A DNA stretch of 64,000 nt from the NCBI GenBank assembly GCA_902729315.2, contig LR746272.1:9418327-9482326 (forward strand), in the 5' to 3' direction. Shown piece by piece: positions 48,672-60,372 of this stretch. The DNA comes from Spirodela intermedia (lineage: Eukaryota > Streptophyta > Magnoliopsida > Alismatales > Araceae). Position 1 is the stretch's first letter; the number at the start of each line of letters is the position of its first letter. Both the position numbers and the translations under genes were made by a program. The notes under the pieces were generated by a model. That model was given only the letters and a program-made list of their open reading frames with translations, was not told where the DNA came from and made no database searches.

Positions 48672-49348
48672 TATGCCCCTACCTTAATCTACATCAGCAT
48701 TCTAATTAACTAAAAAAAAGAGGATGGGAATCGGTTAAGGAAACGTGGAAAAGTAAGCCAGGAGTGGTGTTTATTTTCGCACCTAGGTCGTAGAATGAGG
48801 CCGACTAGCCTAGTGGTAGTGGTCAACAGGCGTCAGCGAAGCTAAATGTCCATCAGACGATGGCCGTTCAATCGGGTAATGGGATTACCATGGATTTTAT
48901 CTGGTCTTCAATGAGAAGTCCCGTCTGCACCTCTATGCGGGCACCGCTAAAATTCTACGCCGGCGACCATCCACCAAATCTGGCGAGGTTCCATGTTTCG
49001 CCAGGCCTTATTGAGCGTCAAGAGGAAGAAAGAGATGAAGCAGAAGCTTGATATACGCGTGTACTAAAGTATTCCTTTGTATGGCTATGGCTGGGGGGAG
49101 CAGTGGATTCACAGTATATACCCACAAACACCAGGGTGCTCCCGTATCTCGTATGGGCCACAAAGAGTCTCCAATCGCAGGGTTATATACAAAACGAGGA
49201 CAGCATGATCGGAGCGGTTCTTGACTCGTCCGAAGACCTTCTCCCAGAGCTGCTCCCTTCCGTATAATCTGCTTGGAGCTTGATCTCTTCTGTTCTGGTA
49301 CGTATGTAAGCTGTCTAAGTGGTTCGAGAGACGACAAAACTCCCTCTC
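48297..49348. other. Convergent spacer between SS1 and DCD/NRP gene
   Basis: Both neighbours end here, so 3' UTRs are expected. A (CT)n run occupies 48631-48667. A short tRNA box-A-like string sits near 48804-48825 without a convincing box B. No gene recognised. Confidence 0.55.
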
Positions 49349-50725
49349 TCAGGCGCTATGCGCTGCAAATATATCTAGGAGACCCAGCGCCTGCGAAGTG
49401 TTGAATCGAGGTTTAGTTCTTGAGATCGCGGAGGACAAATCGGGAAGCTGGGTGGTTCTTGGAGGAATAAGTGTGTTGGGGATGTACCTCGGGAACGCTG
49501 AGCTCCAGCCGGAACTTGGGGCCGTCGTAGTGATGGAGAACTGGCCGGAAAGAGTCCTCCTCCAGCGGCTCGCAGATCTTCCTTGTGAGAACCCTCACCT
49601 AGAGAAGAACCCAACAACCGGAGGCAGCCAGATTAGGGAAAACCAGGGAGGACACGAGCGTCGTCTGGGTAAACTATAAAAATATGTGGCTTCTCAGTAC
49701 CTGAGCAGGGAAGCGGGATTCTCCTTGGGACTTCTTGTCCTCCCACGCCGTTGGGTCTATGTTAGTTCCACCGAAGCTGGCGGCCTGAACGGAGAAGAAA
49801 GCAAAAGAATCATTAGGTTCTTCGATTTTCCTCTGATGAGTCGAAGGAATTATCTTCTGGGTCGGGCGGGAATCAATAGAGTACCTCAAAGACGCCATGG
49901 AGCTGATGAGTGGAGTAATTGTAGAGGAACAGCGGCAGGCCCGGCGTTATCGCCCGGACCGAGTCCCTATACCTTGGCGGTAGGCCTGGAGGTTTCGTTG
50001 AGATTTCGAATTAAGTCATCAGAAGTTCAGATTTCATTTCGGGAAAGAACTGATCCTCAAAAAGAACGGAAAAACTCACCGAAAAGCTGCCGGCGGAGGT
50101 TCTCCTGCATGGTGTCGTTGTTGCAGACGAATATATATCCGCCGATCGCCTCGCTACGAGGCAGCGCCTCCGATGCCGGCAGGGTCTTGAACCTCTTATC
50201 TACCGCAACCTTATCGTTGCTATTCCTGTCGTTGATGTTGCTGTTTTTGTTGGCGCTGTTCTTCTTGCCGCCGATAACTCCCTTGCCTTTGCCGAGATCA
50301 TTGTTGTCGTTGTTCCTCCTGGGGTGTTGCGCGAGGCCATTGACAGGCTTGTTGACTTCTTTGTTGAGCAGGTTCCCGGGTCTGGCGATCTCCCGGCTTA
50401 AGAAGCTGTTAGTGTTGTTGGCGAAGGCGCTCTTGCTCCCACCGAACGACGCCTTCCACCCGCCGTTGTTGCCGTTGAGATCGACGAAGCCGGGCTTCTC
50501 CGCTTGCTGTTGCTGCAGGAAATTCTGCTTTGCGTGCATCTGCCCTGCTCCTATGACGGACGGCGCACGCACGGCGGCGGCGTTATCGACGTTCTGACGC
50601 TCCTCGTTCCGGCCCTTGGCGGGAAAGGGGTTCGCCCAGATGCTATCTCCGATCGACAGGTTCGCGAAGCTGGCGGACGTCTCCACCCGCAGCTGGTCGC
50701 TGAAATTCCAGAATTCGTTCTCCAT
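49349..50725 (-). CDS. NRP: DCD-domain N-rich protein (NRP/B2-like)
   Basis: Member of the Development and Cell Death (DCD) family, like carrot B2 and soybean and Arabidopsis N-rich proteins, which act in ER/osmotic-stress and cell-death signalling. Five exons, 50725-50080, 49985-49885, 49784-49701, 49598-49488 and 49390-49349, join in frame (phases 1, 0, 0, 0) to 327 residues. The longest frame begins 33 codons earlier, but MENEFWNFSDQLRVETSASF is the family's typical start. The N-terminal 190 residues are rich in Asn, including an NNDNND and an NKNSNINDRNSND stretch. The C-terminal DCD domain begins IGGYIFVCNNDTMQENL. It continues with LFGLPPRYRDSV, YNYSTHQLHGVFEA, the NIDPTAWEDKK motif, SRFPAQVRV and FRPVLHHYDGPKFRLELSVP. 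A 13-residue last exon ends it. All domain landmarks are present, so the gene looks functional. Confidence 0.94.
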
Positions 50726-52907
50726 CTTCTTCGTCCTCACTATTGCTGCTCTGATCAAAGCCCGGAGGAGGCGCTCTTCTTCTTCCTCTCCCTGGTAAGT
50801 GTTTCGACGGAAGGAAGGGAGCAAGTGGGAGTCTTAAACCACTCGGCGAAGGAAATTTCCCGGAAGGAGACTGGCCTGTGTGAACGTGGCCGCGGAGGGA
50901 GGGTGGCGGTGGGTGGATACGACGGCGTGGCACGGCCGAGGGGATGGACTTGGCCGATGGAGAAAACGCGTTTCTGGAAGGATAACGACGTCCAGCGCTT
51001 GATCTTCACCGTGAACGTTAATCTCGTCGGACCGAGTCGCCGAAATGCCGTCAGTTAGGCCGGTGAACTCGCGATTTCATTAATTCGGAGAGGCTAACCC
51101 GGATTTGTACCTGGAATCGGACTCCATCGTCGCCAAGCAATCTGGATATTCTTCTAGAAGCCCGTTTTCTTCGCGGGGAAGCGTTCTCAGGCAACCCATC
51201 CCCTCGCGGCACGTGGACAACTTTGACTTTTGAGTTTGCCGAGTCAAGTGGTCCCCTTGACGGCTAGCTAGCTGGCACCGGCTGAATAACTCAGCTGTTG
51301 ACACGTCACTGCGGACGTCCGATGACGAAGGGTGGCGCGGGGGCTCTCGTTCCCTCAGAAAAAATAGACAAGGGTTTTCGTTTAATCAAGATTTAGTCTA
51401 CAAGTTGGGAAAATCGACGAAAATAGCTCGTGATTTTAATTTTAAATATAATATTTTATCGATTTTTATCTACTCAAAATAATTATGTAATTTAGCTCAG
51501 AAGCGAAGTATGCGAAGGCCTTAAAATTGTGTCCTGTCCTCATGGGGCATCATCGGGCATGCAGACGAAAGGCTAAAGAGGCAAAAGCAAATTCCAGTGC
51601 TAGAAGGTACTTGTTAATATCTAAAACTCTAGTTTAATAACATCAAAATTGGGTAACTTGCCAAAGGTGCATGTTGAGCGCTGAACGATCGATGTATCTA
51701 TCATCGACAAAAATGCTTCACGAAGACTAGTAGATTAAATGAAGTTAATACGGAACATGAAATTAAATCTCTGGAGAAATTATGTGCGACCCATTTGTAT
51801 CATGTTGTGTACGGTGAAGTAAAAATATTTGATAGTGTACGACAAAAAATAAGACTCTTATCAATAATTCTCGAGACCAGCTTTTCCATGCTACAAATTA
51901 ACTTAAAATTTATTTGTTCGTCGAACTAACTCCAATCATAGACTTCAAGGGGAGTGAGGAAAATCTTTGTGTTCAGAGGATTGCTCAAGATACATTTTTT
52001 TAATAGGGCAGCATGTAGAACTGTCACCTTGTGTTATGTACAAAATATTAAGTTTTGGTGCACTTGGCAGATGCACGTTTGTGATCATACAACATGCTTG
52101 ACGAGGAACACAAGGGAACGAGGACGACTCAATGCTGACGAGGGGATAGATGAAGATCCTCAATAGGGTTAGAGCATTCATATTGAAAAAGAAGGGTATA
52201 AAGTTTCGTTTATTTTCCAGAGTTGACTGTTCAGATCCTCAATTATGACTCAAATGTCTTTGCTTGACTGTTCAGATACGAAAGCAGTTGCTTTACTTGT
52301 TTACTGAAAGGGCTGGATCAAAAGTGTTGCGTATATGCCAAGTTGACTCCAAAATATGGGCAATAGACTACGAGCGTTATCAGATTAATGTGGGTTATGT
52401 AAGAATAATCATGGTGTTAAGCAGATCGCTCAATACTAGGGAAAAAACTGAGGGTATGATCGCGGGATCATATTCATTTGAGCGACGAAATCGTGGCATC
52501 CTCGGTTGACTGTTTATTGCTCTGAGCACCGGATTCGTTGGACAGCCGAAGTTGAGGGCTCACTCAGACAGGGGGCACCCACAGATATCTTATGTACCCC
52601 GACGGGTATGACGTTACCATCGGAGTGATGAAGAATAACAGCTGCGGCATAGGACAGACCCCATCTGTGGCTACCGTCGCCACCGGGGAAGAGCTCCGCC
52701 ATTGGATAAGACCCGTAAGATCCGGGGGCAATCACGTCCTCTCACTACGCCTCGCGTAGCATTAGCACCGTCGGTCGGATCCTGAGAGGAGGTTCCAAGG
52801 CTCGAGGAAATAAAGCATTGTCGTCGAAATGGCAGAGGTGAGTGCATTATAAAGCAGAGGGGAAGAAGAGTGGCGGAAAGTGTGGTAGCTCAGGGTCAAG
52901 TGGCGTC
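50726..52907. other. Divergent intergenic region between NRP and ERF023-like genes
   Basis: Contains the promoters of the NRP gene (minus, left) and the ERF gene (plus, right). It is GC-rich to about 51350 and AT-richer after that. A seven-codon upstream open frame (ATG 52830, MAEVSAL, TAA) and a TTATAAAG string near 52846-52853 precede the ERF start. No other coding sequence recognised. Confidence 0.55.
52830..52853 (+). promoter_or_regulatory. Possible short uORF overlapping a TATA-like string before the ERF gene
   Basis: ATG at 52830 opens a seven-residue frame ending TAA at 52851-52853. The TAA falls within ATTATAAAG, itself a good TATA-box match about 55 bp before the ERF ATG. Both cannot be true at once: if the TATA string is used, the uORF is not transcribed. 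Either reading is inference. Confidence 0.3.
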
Positions 52908-53483
52908 ATGGAGGAGGAGAAGGTATCAGAATCTCCAGCCGAGGATTCGTCGAAGTCAAAGGTGGCCGCGCCAGCGTCGACGGGGGCAGGGACACGGCAT
53001 CCGGTGTATCGCGGGGTGAGGAAGCGGCGGTGGGGGAAGTGGGTGTCAGAGATAAGGGAGCCGCGGAAAAAGTCGAGGATTTGGCTCGGCTCTTTTCCCA
53101 CCGCCGAGATGGCGGCGCGAGCGTACGACGTCGGCGCTCTCTGCCTCAAAGGCCGTAAGGCGCTCCTCAACTTCCCCGATTTGATCGACATTCTCCCCCG
53201 CCCCTCCTCCTCTATGCCCCGCGACATACAGGCGGCGGCCGCCGCCGCCGCTGCCATTTCTCGTCCCGCAATGGTCATGTCGGATTCGAGGGAGTTGGAA
53301 ATTGCGCTGCCTTCTTCGATCTCTTCATTGGAGGAGAAGCCATCGTCAGGTGGAGACGAGGACGACGACTTCTGGGTGGAGATCGGGGAGCTTCCCGCGC
53401 TTGTGGGCGGGCGGTGCATGCCGGCGGACTCAAAAGGGGATATGTGGGAAGACCCTTGGGGGCCATCGTTCGGAAACCCATAG
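52908..53483 (+). CDS. ERF023: DREB-subfamily AP2/ERF transcription factor (ERF023-like)
   Basis: Intronless 191-residue nuclear transcription factor. A longer frame begins at a GTG (52842), but the first in-frame ATG is 52908 ([13 protein letters not shown]), so this start is used. One AP2 domain covers about residues 33-90. It starts [20 protein letters not shown] and continues [20 protein letters not shown] and [20 protein letters not shown]. The Val in KWVSEIREP and the KSRIWLGSF string are typical of the DREB group A4, which binds DRE/CRT (CCGAC-type) elements under cold, drought or light cues. Following it, [17 protein letters not shown] is shared with ERF023. An Ala run, then an acidic C terminus ([19 protein letters not shown]) is a likely activation region. 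From memory the Arabidopsis equivalent At1g01250 lies beside bHLH13, matching the order here. Confidence 0.93.
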   Translation: MEEEKVSESPAEDSSKSKVAAPASTGAGTRHPVYRGVRKRRWGKWVSEIREPRKKSRIWLGSFPTAEMAARAYDVGALCLKGRKALLNFPDLIDILPRPSSSMPRDIQAAAAAAAAISRPAMVMSDSRELEIALPSSISSLEEKPSSGGDEDDDFWVEIGELPALVGGRCMPADSKGDMWEDPWGPSFGNP

Positions 53484-56400
53484 GTCACGGCGGAGAGCCC
53501 GCGGACTGCAGACGGGAAATTTGTGTCACTGGTGGCGGAAAGACAGCCGCTCGCCGGAGCATGCACTGCCTCCTTGAGACTTTACTGGGTGGGTAGGCCC
53601 GGTACACATGCGGGGTATCCTCTCCATTATTGAACAGCCAAATATCCCAGTGCTCCCGGGAAAATGTCTCTTCTGGATCCGCGCTCCTCTCTCTCTCTCT
53701 CTCTCTCATTATGCTTGAGTCTGCATACATACGTGGAATTCGTGAGTTAGCATTTATACATATCCGTACGTATGTAGTTTAAGGGAGAGAAAAACGCACG
53801 TGGACAGAATTGGCCGTGGCCGATAGCTATCACCACCGACGTGGAACAGCAGTCGCTTTGCGCTAGAGGGTTGGGGGCCACTGGAGTCGCGACGTAGCGG
53901 ACTGCAGCTTCAAAATCTATGGGAATTTAGATGGTTTACTTATAGAGTTATTCGGAGCCTTCAGCGGCCTGCGGTTCGTTACTGATCATGCTTGAATTGT
54001 ATATGCCCAGGACTTCTCTTCTCGTGTTTACATTATATCTGTTGCACCAAGATTATGACGCACGTTCCCCATAATATTTCTTAGGGACTTTTTAATCCAA
54101 TTTTAGAGGAATATGTTTTTTTAATTTTTTACCTCTAGTATATTACTTTGCCGCTTCATTTTTCACAGGTACGTTGTTTTCTGAACGGCACTATGTTTCC
54201 TAAGAAGCCTTATATGCCTGATGCTAAGATTCATCCATCTTATTGTGAATTAGGAAATGGCCGCTGAAGTGATCGTATCTTCATTTGCTCAAATAAAATT
54301 CTATTATATACAAATTAAGATATTTTTTCTTCATATAAGAATGCCACTAGAGCATAGTATTGTCCCTTCTCGAATGATGTAAAATCCCTTATTTTCTGTA
54401 CGGACAAGCAAAAATGCAGTGATCTACGACTGACTCTGAAATATGGGTGTACCAATTTGAGCCTCCGAAAAGCTTGCGCCATTGGAGATCCTACACATCA
54501 CTTACACAAAGATTACAGTAAATGATATACTCGCATTTTCACTTCGATTTTTAGCTTCCACGACCACTCGAGTTGCCTCGATTCCCTCTGTCATCTTTTT
54601 AAATGAATTATTCTTCAAAGGTAAGTGTTCATATTGAAGCATAAATGGTTTGAACTAAAAGCAAAATCTTTGTTTCTGTCATTATATGTTTTATTCGTAA
54701 TGGTATACGACCTGACATATTCTTTTTGGACTCATTCTAGGGTTTGGATCACCTTAATTTTCATACACAATAAAATATTTCTAACGCATGTGTGACCAGC
54801 TCTTCTCTCTATTTCAACGATATAACCTCAAACTCGTGATGAATGAATTGTCGAGTTCTCGACGACGCTTTTAAGTGGATCGCTGGTCCATGCAGCCGCC
54901 AGATCTTGAGAACTTGATGACAAAGTCAAAAGTAGTTATACATGAGACAATTACTGTTGTTGGATTATATCAGTTTGTCGGCTAGTTGGTCTCCTCAATG
55001 TCATCACCAGCATGTTACTTCACAGCACGAGGTGACGTGATCAACTCCTTGCTCGTGAAGCCCCTTCTCCCTGCTTCCGGGCGGACCTTCATGCCCCAGC
55101 ATCCAACGGTACCGTGATTGTGCATTCGGCCTTCACGGAGATGGTCAATCGCCCGGTCGGTCAGAAGACGGCGAGGCTCGTCGCTATTAAAACGAATCCC
55201 TAAAGTGCTGTGACGCACTTACTGATCCGAAGAAAGAATATGTATATATATATATATATATAATAAGTAGGCCCGGGTCACCAGGATCCCGTGGAGGAGA
55301 GACATTTCAAGAGGACTCGATCCTTGCCTGCTTGCACCAGCGCTTGTCCAAGAGGAGTCTCGTCGTAGGAATCAGCAGCATGCCCGTTGTGGGCATGAAC
55401 AGGTAGAGAGAGAGCTCCTCTTCACGCTCTACTCTCCCAGATCACGGGGCTCCTCCCACACGAGAAGTGAGGGGAGGTGGGGAGGGTTTACGGGCATTAG
55501 GAGGCCGGATGTCTGCAAAGCGAAGGGAGTAACTCCGTTCTGGTGTGGGTTATTTGTTGGGTGGAGGAATTAATGAGGGACGAATGAGGCGGTGACTGGT
55601 ACACGTCGTGTCAACTTAAACAGCTTCGTCCGGGCTCGGGGGAGGCCTTTTCCGATTTGTCGGAGGAGACGTGCGCTTGAGACAATCTCATCCTCCCCCT
55701 CCCCATCGTAGGGGCAGACCGCGCCATCTGCTTCCCGTCTGCCCGTTTGCCTCATCGTATAACTGCCCTCGCCCTGGACCACGCGGCCACCGGAGAGGAG
55801 AAGGTTGAACACCATCGCTCACAGGCGGCTGCGCTGGGGCGGAGCGTGGGCGTCGCTGCGCCCCACACTTTGCTCCGTGCCTGCCTACACGATCACAACC
55901 CGTGATTAGAGACCTTGAGGATGGTACACGAGTGCAGGCCTTTAGAAACTCGAAACCCATGCCGACGCTCCGCGTAATGAAGTGTACTACAAACGGGGGA
56001 TGGTCCGATAACTGGGTAAGACCCGATAGTGATGGCAATAGTGATGGAGGACATTGCCAATTCATATCTGTTGGAAATATTATCCCATTAAATGCTTCAT
56101 TCGGACAAAAGGACTCATAAACCCGTTCATTTCGAGTTACCTTGACGTTCATCTGCTCGGACATGGAGGGTTGGTCGTCGATCGCAAATCCTAGGGCTAC
56201 AGCGTACTGGAACTACTCTGATGGCGTCTCGGGGCTGGGCGAAGGGTGAGTTAACTCGCCGCGGGTACACGCGAGTTAACTCGGGTAGATTCCTCTCACG
56301 TACTCTGGTAGATGACCCACCTCCACAAGTGAACAAAACTGTACGCCCCCTCCGGTCCCCGAGTTCATCCTGTCACCGACTCTGATGATCCACCTTCGCA

Positions 56401-57546
56401 AGTGAACAAAACTGTACGCCCCCTCCGGTCCCGGAGGGGGCGGCCTGCTCAGAACCTCGGTCTAGGAAATCCCCATGCCCATCAACCGTGAGGGAGGAAG
56501 ACCAGGCCCATCCCTCTCAGTCGAATATCTTCTGGCCTCTACCCCACCCCGATTGTGGGAAGAGGACAGGGGCTATAAGGAGCAGGCGCACCTTACCAGT
56601 TCATGTGCCAGTGATGTCCCGGCGAATGGACAGAGGAGGCGAGTCGGTGTCGGCCCTGCCAACCTGTGAGAAATGGCGGGGGGCTTGAAGGCAAGCTCTG
56701 CGCAGGTCCCGGAGGGGACAACCCAATGGACCGTGGAGAGGACGGCCAGCGCGACACCTCGCCGTAATCTCTCTGCTGCCGCCCTGCGCATTAGCGTCCA
56801 GAAGAAAGTTAGAACAAAAGTCTAGCCTTTGGGGCGGGAGCCATCTTGATTTGATCTTATCAAATCTAAAAAAAATATAATATGATACATAAAATGGTTA
56901 AATGCGCGATCTTGGAATCGAGATCTTTGTGGTGTCTTGCTTAGAGGGACATACTATGTCCGTCCAATCTGGGATCTGAAAGAATAAAAGAACTGGGCTT
57001 TACACGAAGGTTGGCAAGTAACATGTAGTGGTAGATAAAAGGTTACTACTGTTTAATTACTTGAATTATTAGATTATCTAACCCAGAAGTAAACAAAGTA
57101 CGAGTTCATTAAATGTGAATACATAAACGACTCAAGACCATTCTCATAACCAAGGGGGGTGCATCCAAGTTGTACTAAGTTCCCTCCTTTTCCTTCTTGG
57201 GTTGATTTTTTTTTTTTAAAGTGTAACGTTGACTTTGGCACACCCGATCAATACGTAGATGGACTGAACATTGGATTGCGAAACTTAGAATTACAAGTTT
57301 TCGCACAGTAATGTAAAAAGCCCGAATCTTGAAAGCCCTAGACTTGCGGGCAGGCATCCACCTCGTCTTGGCACTCCAGCTGGTCCAGCCAGTCTCTGGT
57401 AGTCTGATCTTCAACCATCGGCTACTCCCCATGTTGACCGCTCTCGAGGGGACGGGAAGGAACTCGGGACACAGAGGAAAGAAGAACAGAGCGAGCAGTA
57501 AATATGACCTTAGGGAAGGCAAAGTTCGATCGCATTAACAGAAGCC
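53484..57546. other. Four-kilobase spacer between ERF023-like and CslG-like genes
   Basis: No convincing gene. It contains a CT run near 53684-53707, an AT-rich middle (53.9-54.9 kb), a TA run at about 55241-55262 and GC-rich DNA from 55.3 to 56.8 kb. Minus-strand translation near 55285-55390 gives an ankyrin-like string (YDETPLGQALVQAGKD) that may be a gene remnant. A 73-bp-spaced direct repeat lies at 56326-56436. The right end should include the CslG 3' UTR. Confidence 0.5.
56326..56436. repeat. Direct repeat, two copies spaced 73 bp
   Basis: CAAGTGAACAAAACTGTACG followed by CCCCCTCCGGTCCC begins at 56326 and again at 56399, essentially identical over about 35 bp. The flanking parts of the 73-bp unit are similar but mutated (GATGACCCACCTCCA versus GATGATCCACCTTCG). 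It is a small tandem duplication in non-coding DNA. Confidence 0.85.
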
Positions 57547-60372
57547 CTACGCCCCCAATACGAGGAAGCCGACGCCGTGGAGAGCCCCTGCCAGCAACGC
57601 AGAGATCGTGATGATCTTCCCCGGGATCTTCCCGCTGTCCCTCCTCAAGAACATGGCCTCGTACACGGGCCAGTAATTCGCCATCACGAACCCAGATATG
57701 AGAAGCTGTGAGGTCATCCTCTCTACGTCCCGTTGCCCAATGGCTCTCGCGAGCCCCACGACGAAGCAGCTCAGGTTGACCATGCTTACTGTGCCCAGCG
57801 AGACGGAGAAGGGAGATTCAGCCCCGAAGTCGAAGACCCCTCTCTTATACCTCGCGCTCTGCTGGTCATCCACGACTTTGCTCGTCAGGTTGAATCCGGG
57901 AGCTGGGGAGCCGATCTGTTTGAGCGAGAACTCAATCACTCCGAACAGGTGAGACGTGGCCCCCCGGAGCATCCACATTCTCTGATCATTCCACCACCTC
58001 CGGATGGTCCCTCCAGCCATGAGGAAGTCAACGAGTTCTTGACCGTACGCAGCCGAGAAGAGGTAGGCGTATAGCCAGAACCATGGATCCAATGCCTGCC
58101 ATGAATGCCAACCCAGATTATCAGCAGCATGCCGAGGGGAAACAATTTTACCGGGCGGCGGCATGGAGATGTACCTTCGGAAAGAGGGGGATCTGATGGG
58201 CAAGAGCCATCTGAGGAAGAACGGAGTACACCATGATGGGGAAACACCAGATACCCCATAATGATATCATTGAATAGCACATGCCCATGGGCAAGGAGGC
58301 CTTCCTGATGCCGTAGACGACGGGGGAATGCTTGGAGAAGGCCACCTCTAGGAACCCAACGCACCATCTCTTCAGCTGGTTGAGGACGTTATTGATATTG
58401 ATCGGCATCTCCCCCAAGAAGGCCGCCCGCTGTGGGTGGCAGAAGACAGATTCCCATCCCTCGCAGTGCAATTCGTACCCGGTGTTGAAATCCTCAACGA
58501 TGGACCCGTAGCGAAATCCCATCTGCAGGTTCGATTTGGATGGAGGTTCAATGGTTTCCTTCTCCGCTTTGCACAGAAGACTCGATGACTATTGTTGGAT
58601 AGGAAAGAGAGAGGAACATTACCGTGGATCCCCATCCTGTCGCGTGGTCGAAGCGGCAGCTCGCGACTTCGTGCGCCATTTTTATGGCCTCCTCAGAGAA
58701 GGCGGAAGAAGAACCCCCCCCGTCAGCAAGCCCATCGTCGTCATCTGTGCTAGAACACAGTGGAGAAGGCAACTCATGCAGAGCACGGCGGGAGAAGAAG
58801 CATCCGGTTCCGAGGTACATCGGACCCCTGAATCCGTTCATCCCCGTCGGGTGGATATGGGAGAAGCGTTTGTGCTCATTAGCATAGATGTCGTTCTCGT
58901 CGATCCCTCGGAAGCGCTGCGGAAACTGCACGTAGGCGAGCTTCGTGACCATCGCAGGGTCCAGCAGGTAGCAGAGCGCTCTTTGTGCTGTTTGAGGATC
59001 GTTGGAGAACATGTCACAATCCAAGGTGAGAACCACATGTCCGTTCGACATGATGCCTGAGACTCTCACCTGCAACAGGAACCAGCGTGAGGATCCAGTG
59101 AATGGTAACCGGAAGATATGCTGCTTAGCTTGGTGAAGACGGTCGCTTACCAGAGCGTTCAGGGCGCCGGCCTTGAAATTATGGTGGAAAGCTCTATTCT
59201 TCTCTCGAGAGACATAGACGAGATTTGGCAATGCAGCCCCCGTGGTGTCCAAGTCTTTCCTGCTCTCTAGCAGAACCTGCCCCGACTCCGAGAAAATGAG
59301 CTCTTCTTTAGATCAAACTGAGGAAATTGGCCAGGAAAAGTCCAAGGAACTGTGAGAGAAGCGATCCAAAGCTAGCACAGGTAAGAGGGAAGCAATGGAG
59401 CACCTGAATCACTGAGGGGTGGTCGTGGCGGGTGAAGCTGGAGGTCCATCTTCCGAACACCTCTCGGTCTGCCTCCGGCAAATCTTCATCGATTACCCGA
59501 CCTCTCTCCACCACGCCCTCCACCTTCTCTTTCATCCTTTCGTACATCGCCTGACAAAAAAAAACAAAAAACAAAAATTTGAGGGAATCGACTGCCTCGA
59601 TAGCCTTCAGTTCCCTCTTTCGATAATAAACTACCCCACTCTTTGTCCACCAGGCTCATTCAGATATACATTCCTTGAGGCGAACGCAGCAAGTGGGATG
59701 AACTTTCGGGATATGCGGCCATTGGCTGAGCAAGAAATTCTTCTATGCTGTATACGCGATAGTATTTGGGGTCACCTTGATACCATCCGAGTAATCTCTG
59801 TCTGTGTTCCGGAAGTAGGCCTCAGGCGAGCGGTCAACAAGCCGGCGCTCCCTGCAGAAGGGAAGCCAGTGCCTGGCGAACCGAGCAGCCTCCACGAGAG
59901 CGAGCAAAGTCAACTGGGAGCCCCCATCGTCCGAGACGTACACCGACAACTTCTCTGCCGGGTAGTCGAAGCCCATCGCCGAGAGGACGGTGTTCACGAG
60001 GCCCATTGGCGGCTCCCGGTGCGGATCGGCGGTGCAGACGAACACGTCCAGCCCCGGCCAGTCCTTGGGATCCACTACCTCAGGCAAGCGCTCCGGGAAC
60101 TCCTTCCGGCTGAGGGGGCGCCACCTGAAGACCTGGGAGAGAGCCCACATAAAAGCGAGAACCAGCTCGGCCACGGTGATGGTGAGGAACAGGAAGAAGG
60201 AGAGGAGACTGGTAGAGGAGAGGAGCGAGACGGCGCGGTGGTAGAGAAGGGCCAGGACGGCGCCGGAGTAGACAACGGCGTGGGCGCGATTGAGATGGAC
60301 TCGGGGGTCGACACGAGCGGCGCTGAGAGCAGGTGACTGCCTGATACCCCTGTCCGTGGAATCAGCCGCCAT
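57547..60372 (-). CDS. CSLG: Cellulose synthase-like protein, CslG/J/M clade (GT2)
   Basis: Membrane family-2 glycosyltransferase of 737 residues. Six exons, all joined phase 0: 60372-59776, 59550-59404, 59276-59151, 59069-58623, 58522-58175 and 58095-57547. The open frame begins at a TTG upstream; the first ATG is 60372. Two N-terminal membrane segments lie at about 31-50 and 56-78. The catalytic domain starts LDVFVCTADPHREPPMGLVN and carries VSDDG (146-150), DCD (307-309), VED (448-450, the usual TED position) and QLKRW (488-492, Q-x-x-R-W). About six hydrophobic segments follow to the C terminus. Spacing and phrases such as EAARFARHWLPFC and FTRHDHPSVIQVL fit CslG rather than CesA: there is no zinc RING and it is short. 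Clade members were long thought to make wall glycans, but some attach glucuronic acid to triterpene saponins. The substrate here is unknown. Confidence 0.93.

Noticed and set aside
52842-52907. Upstream extension of the ERF023-like frame to 52842
   Set aside because: Begins at GTG; the first in-frame ATG is 52908 and the extra 22 residues are low in complexity.
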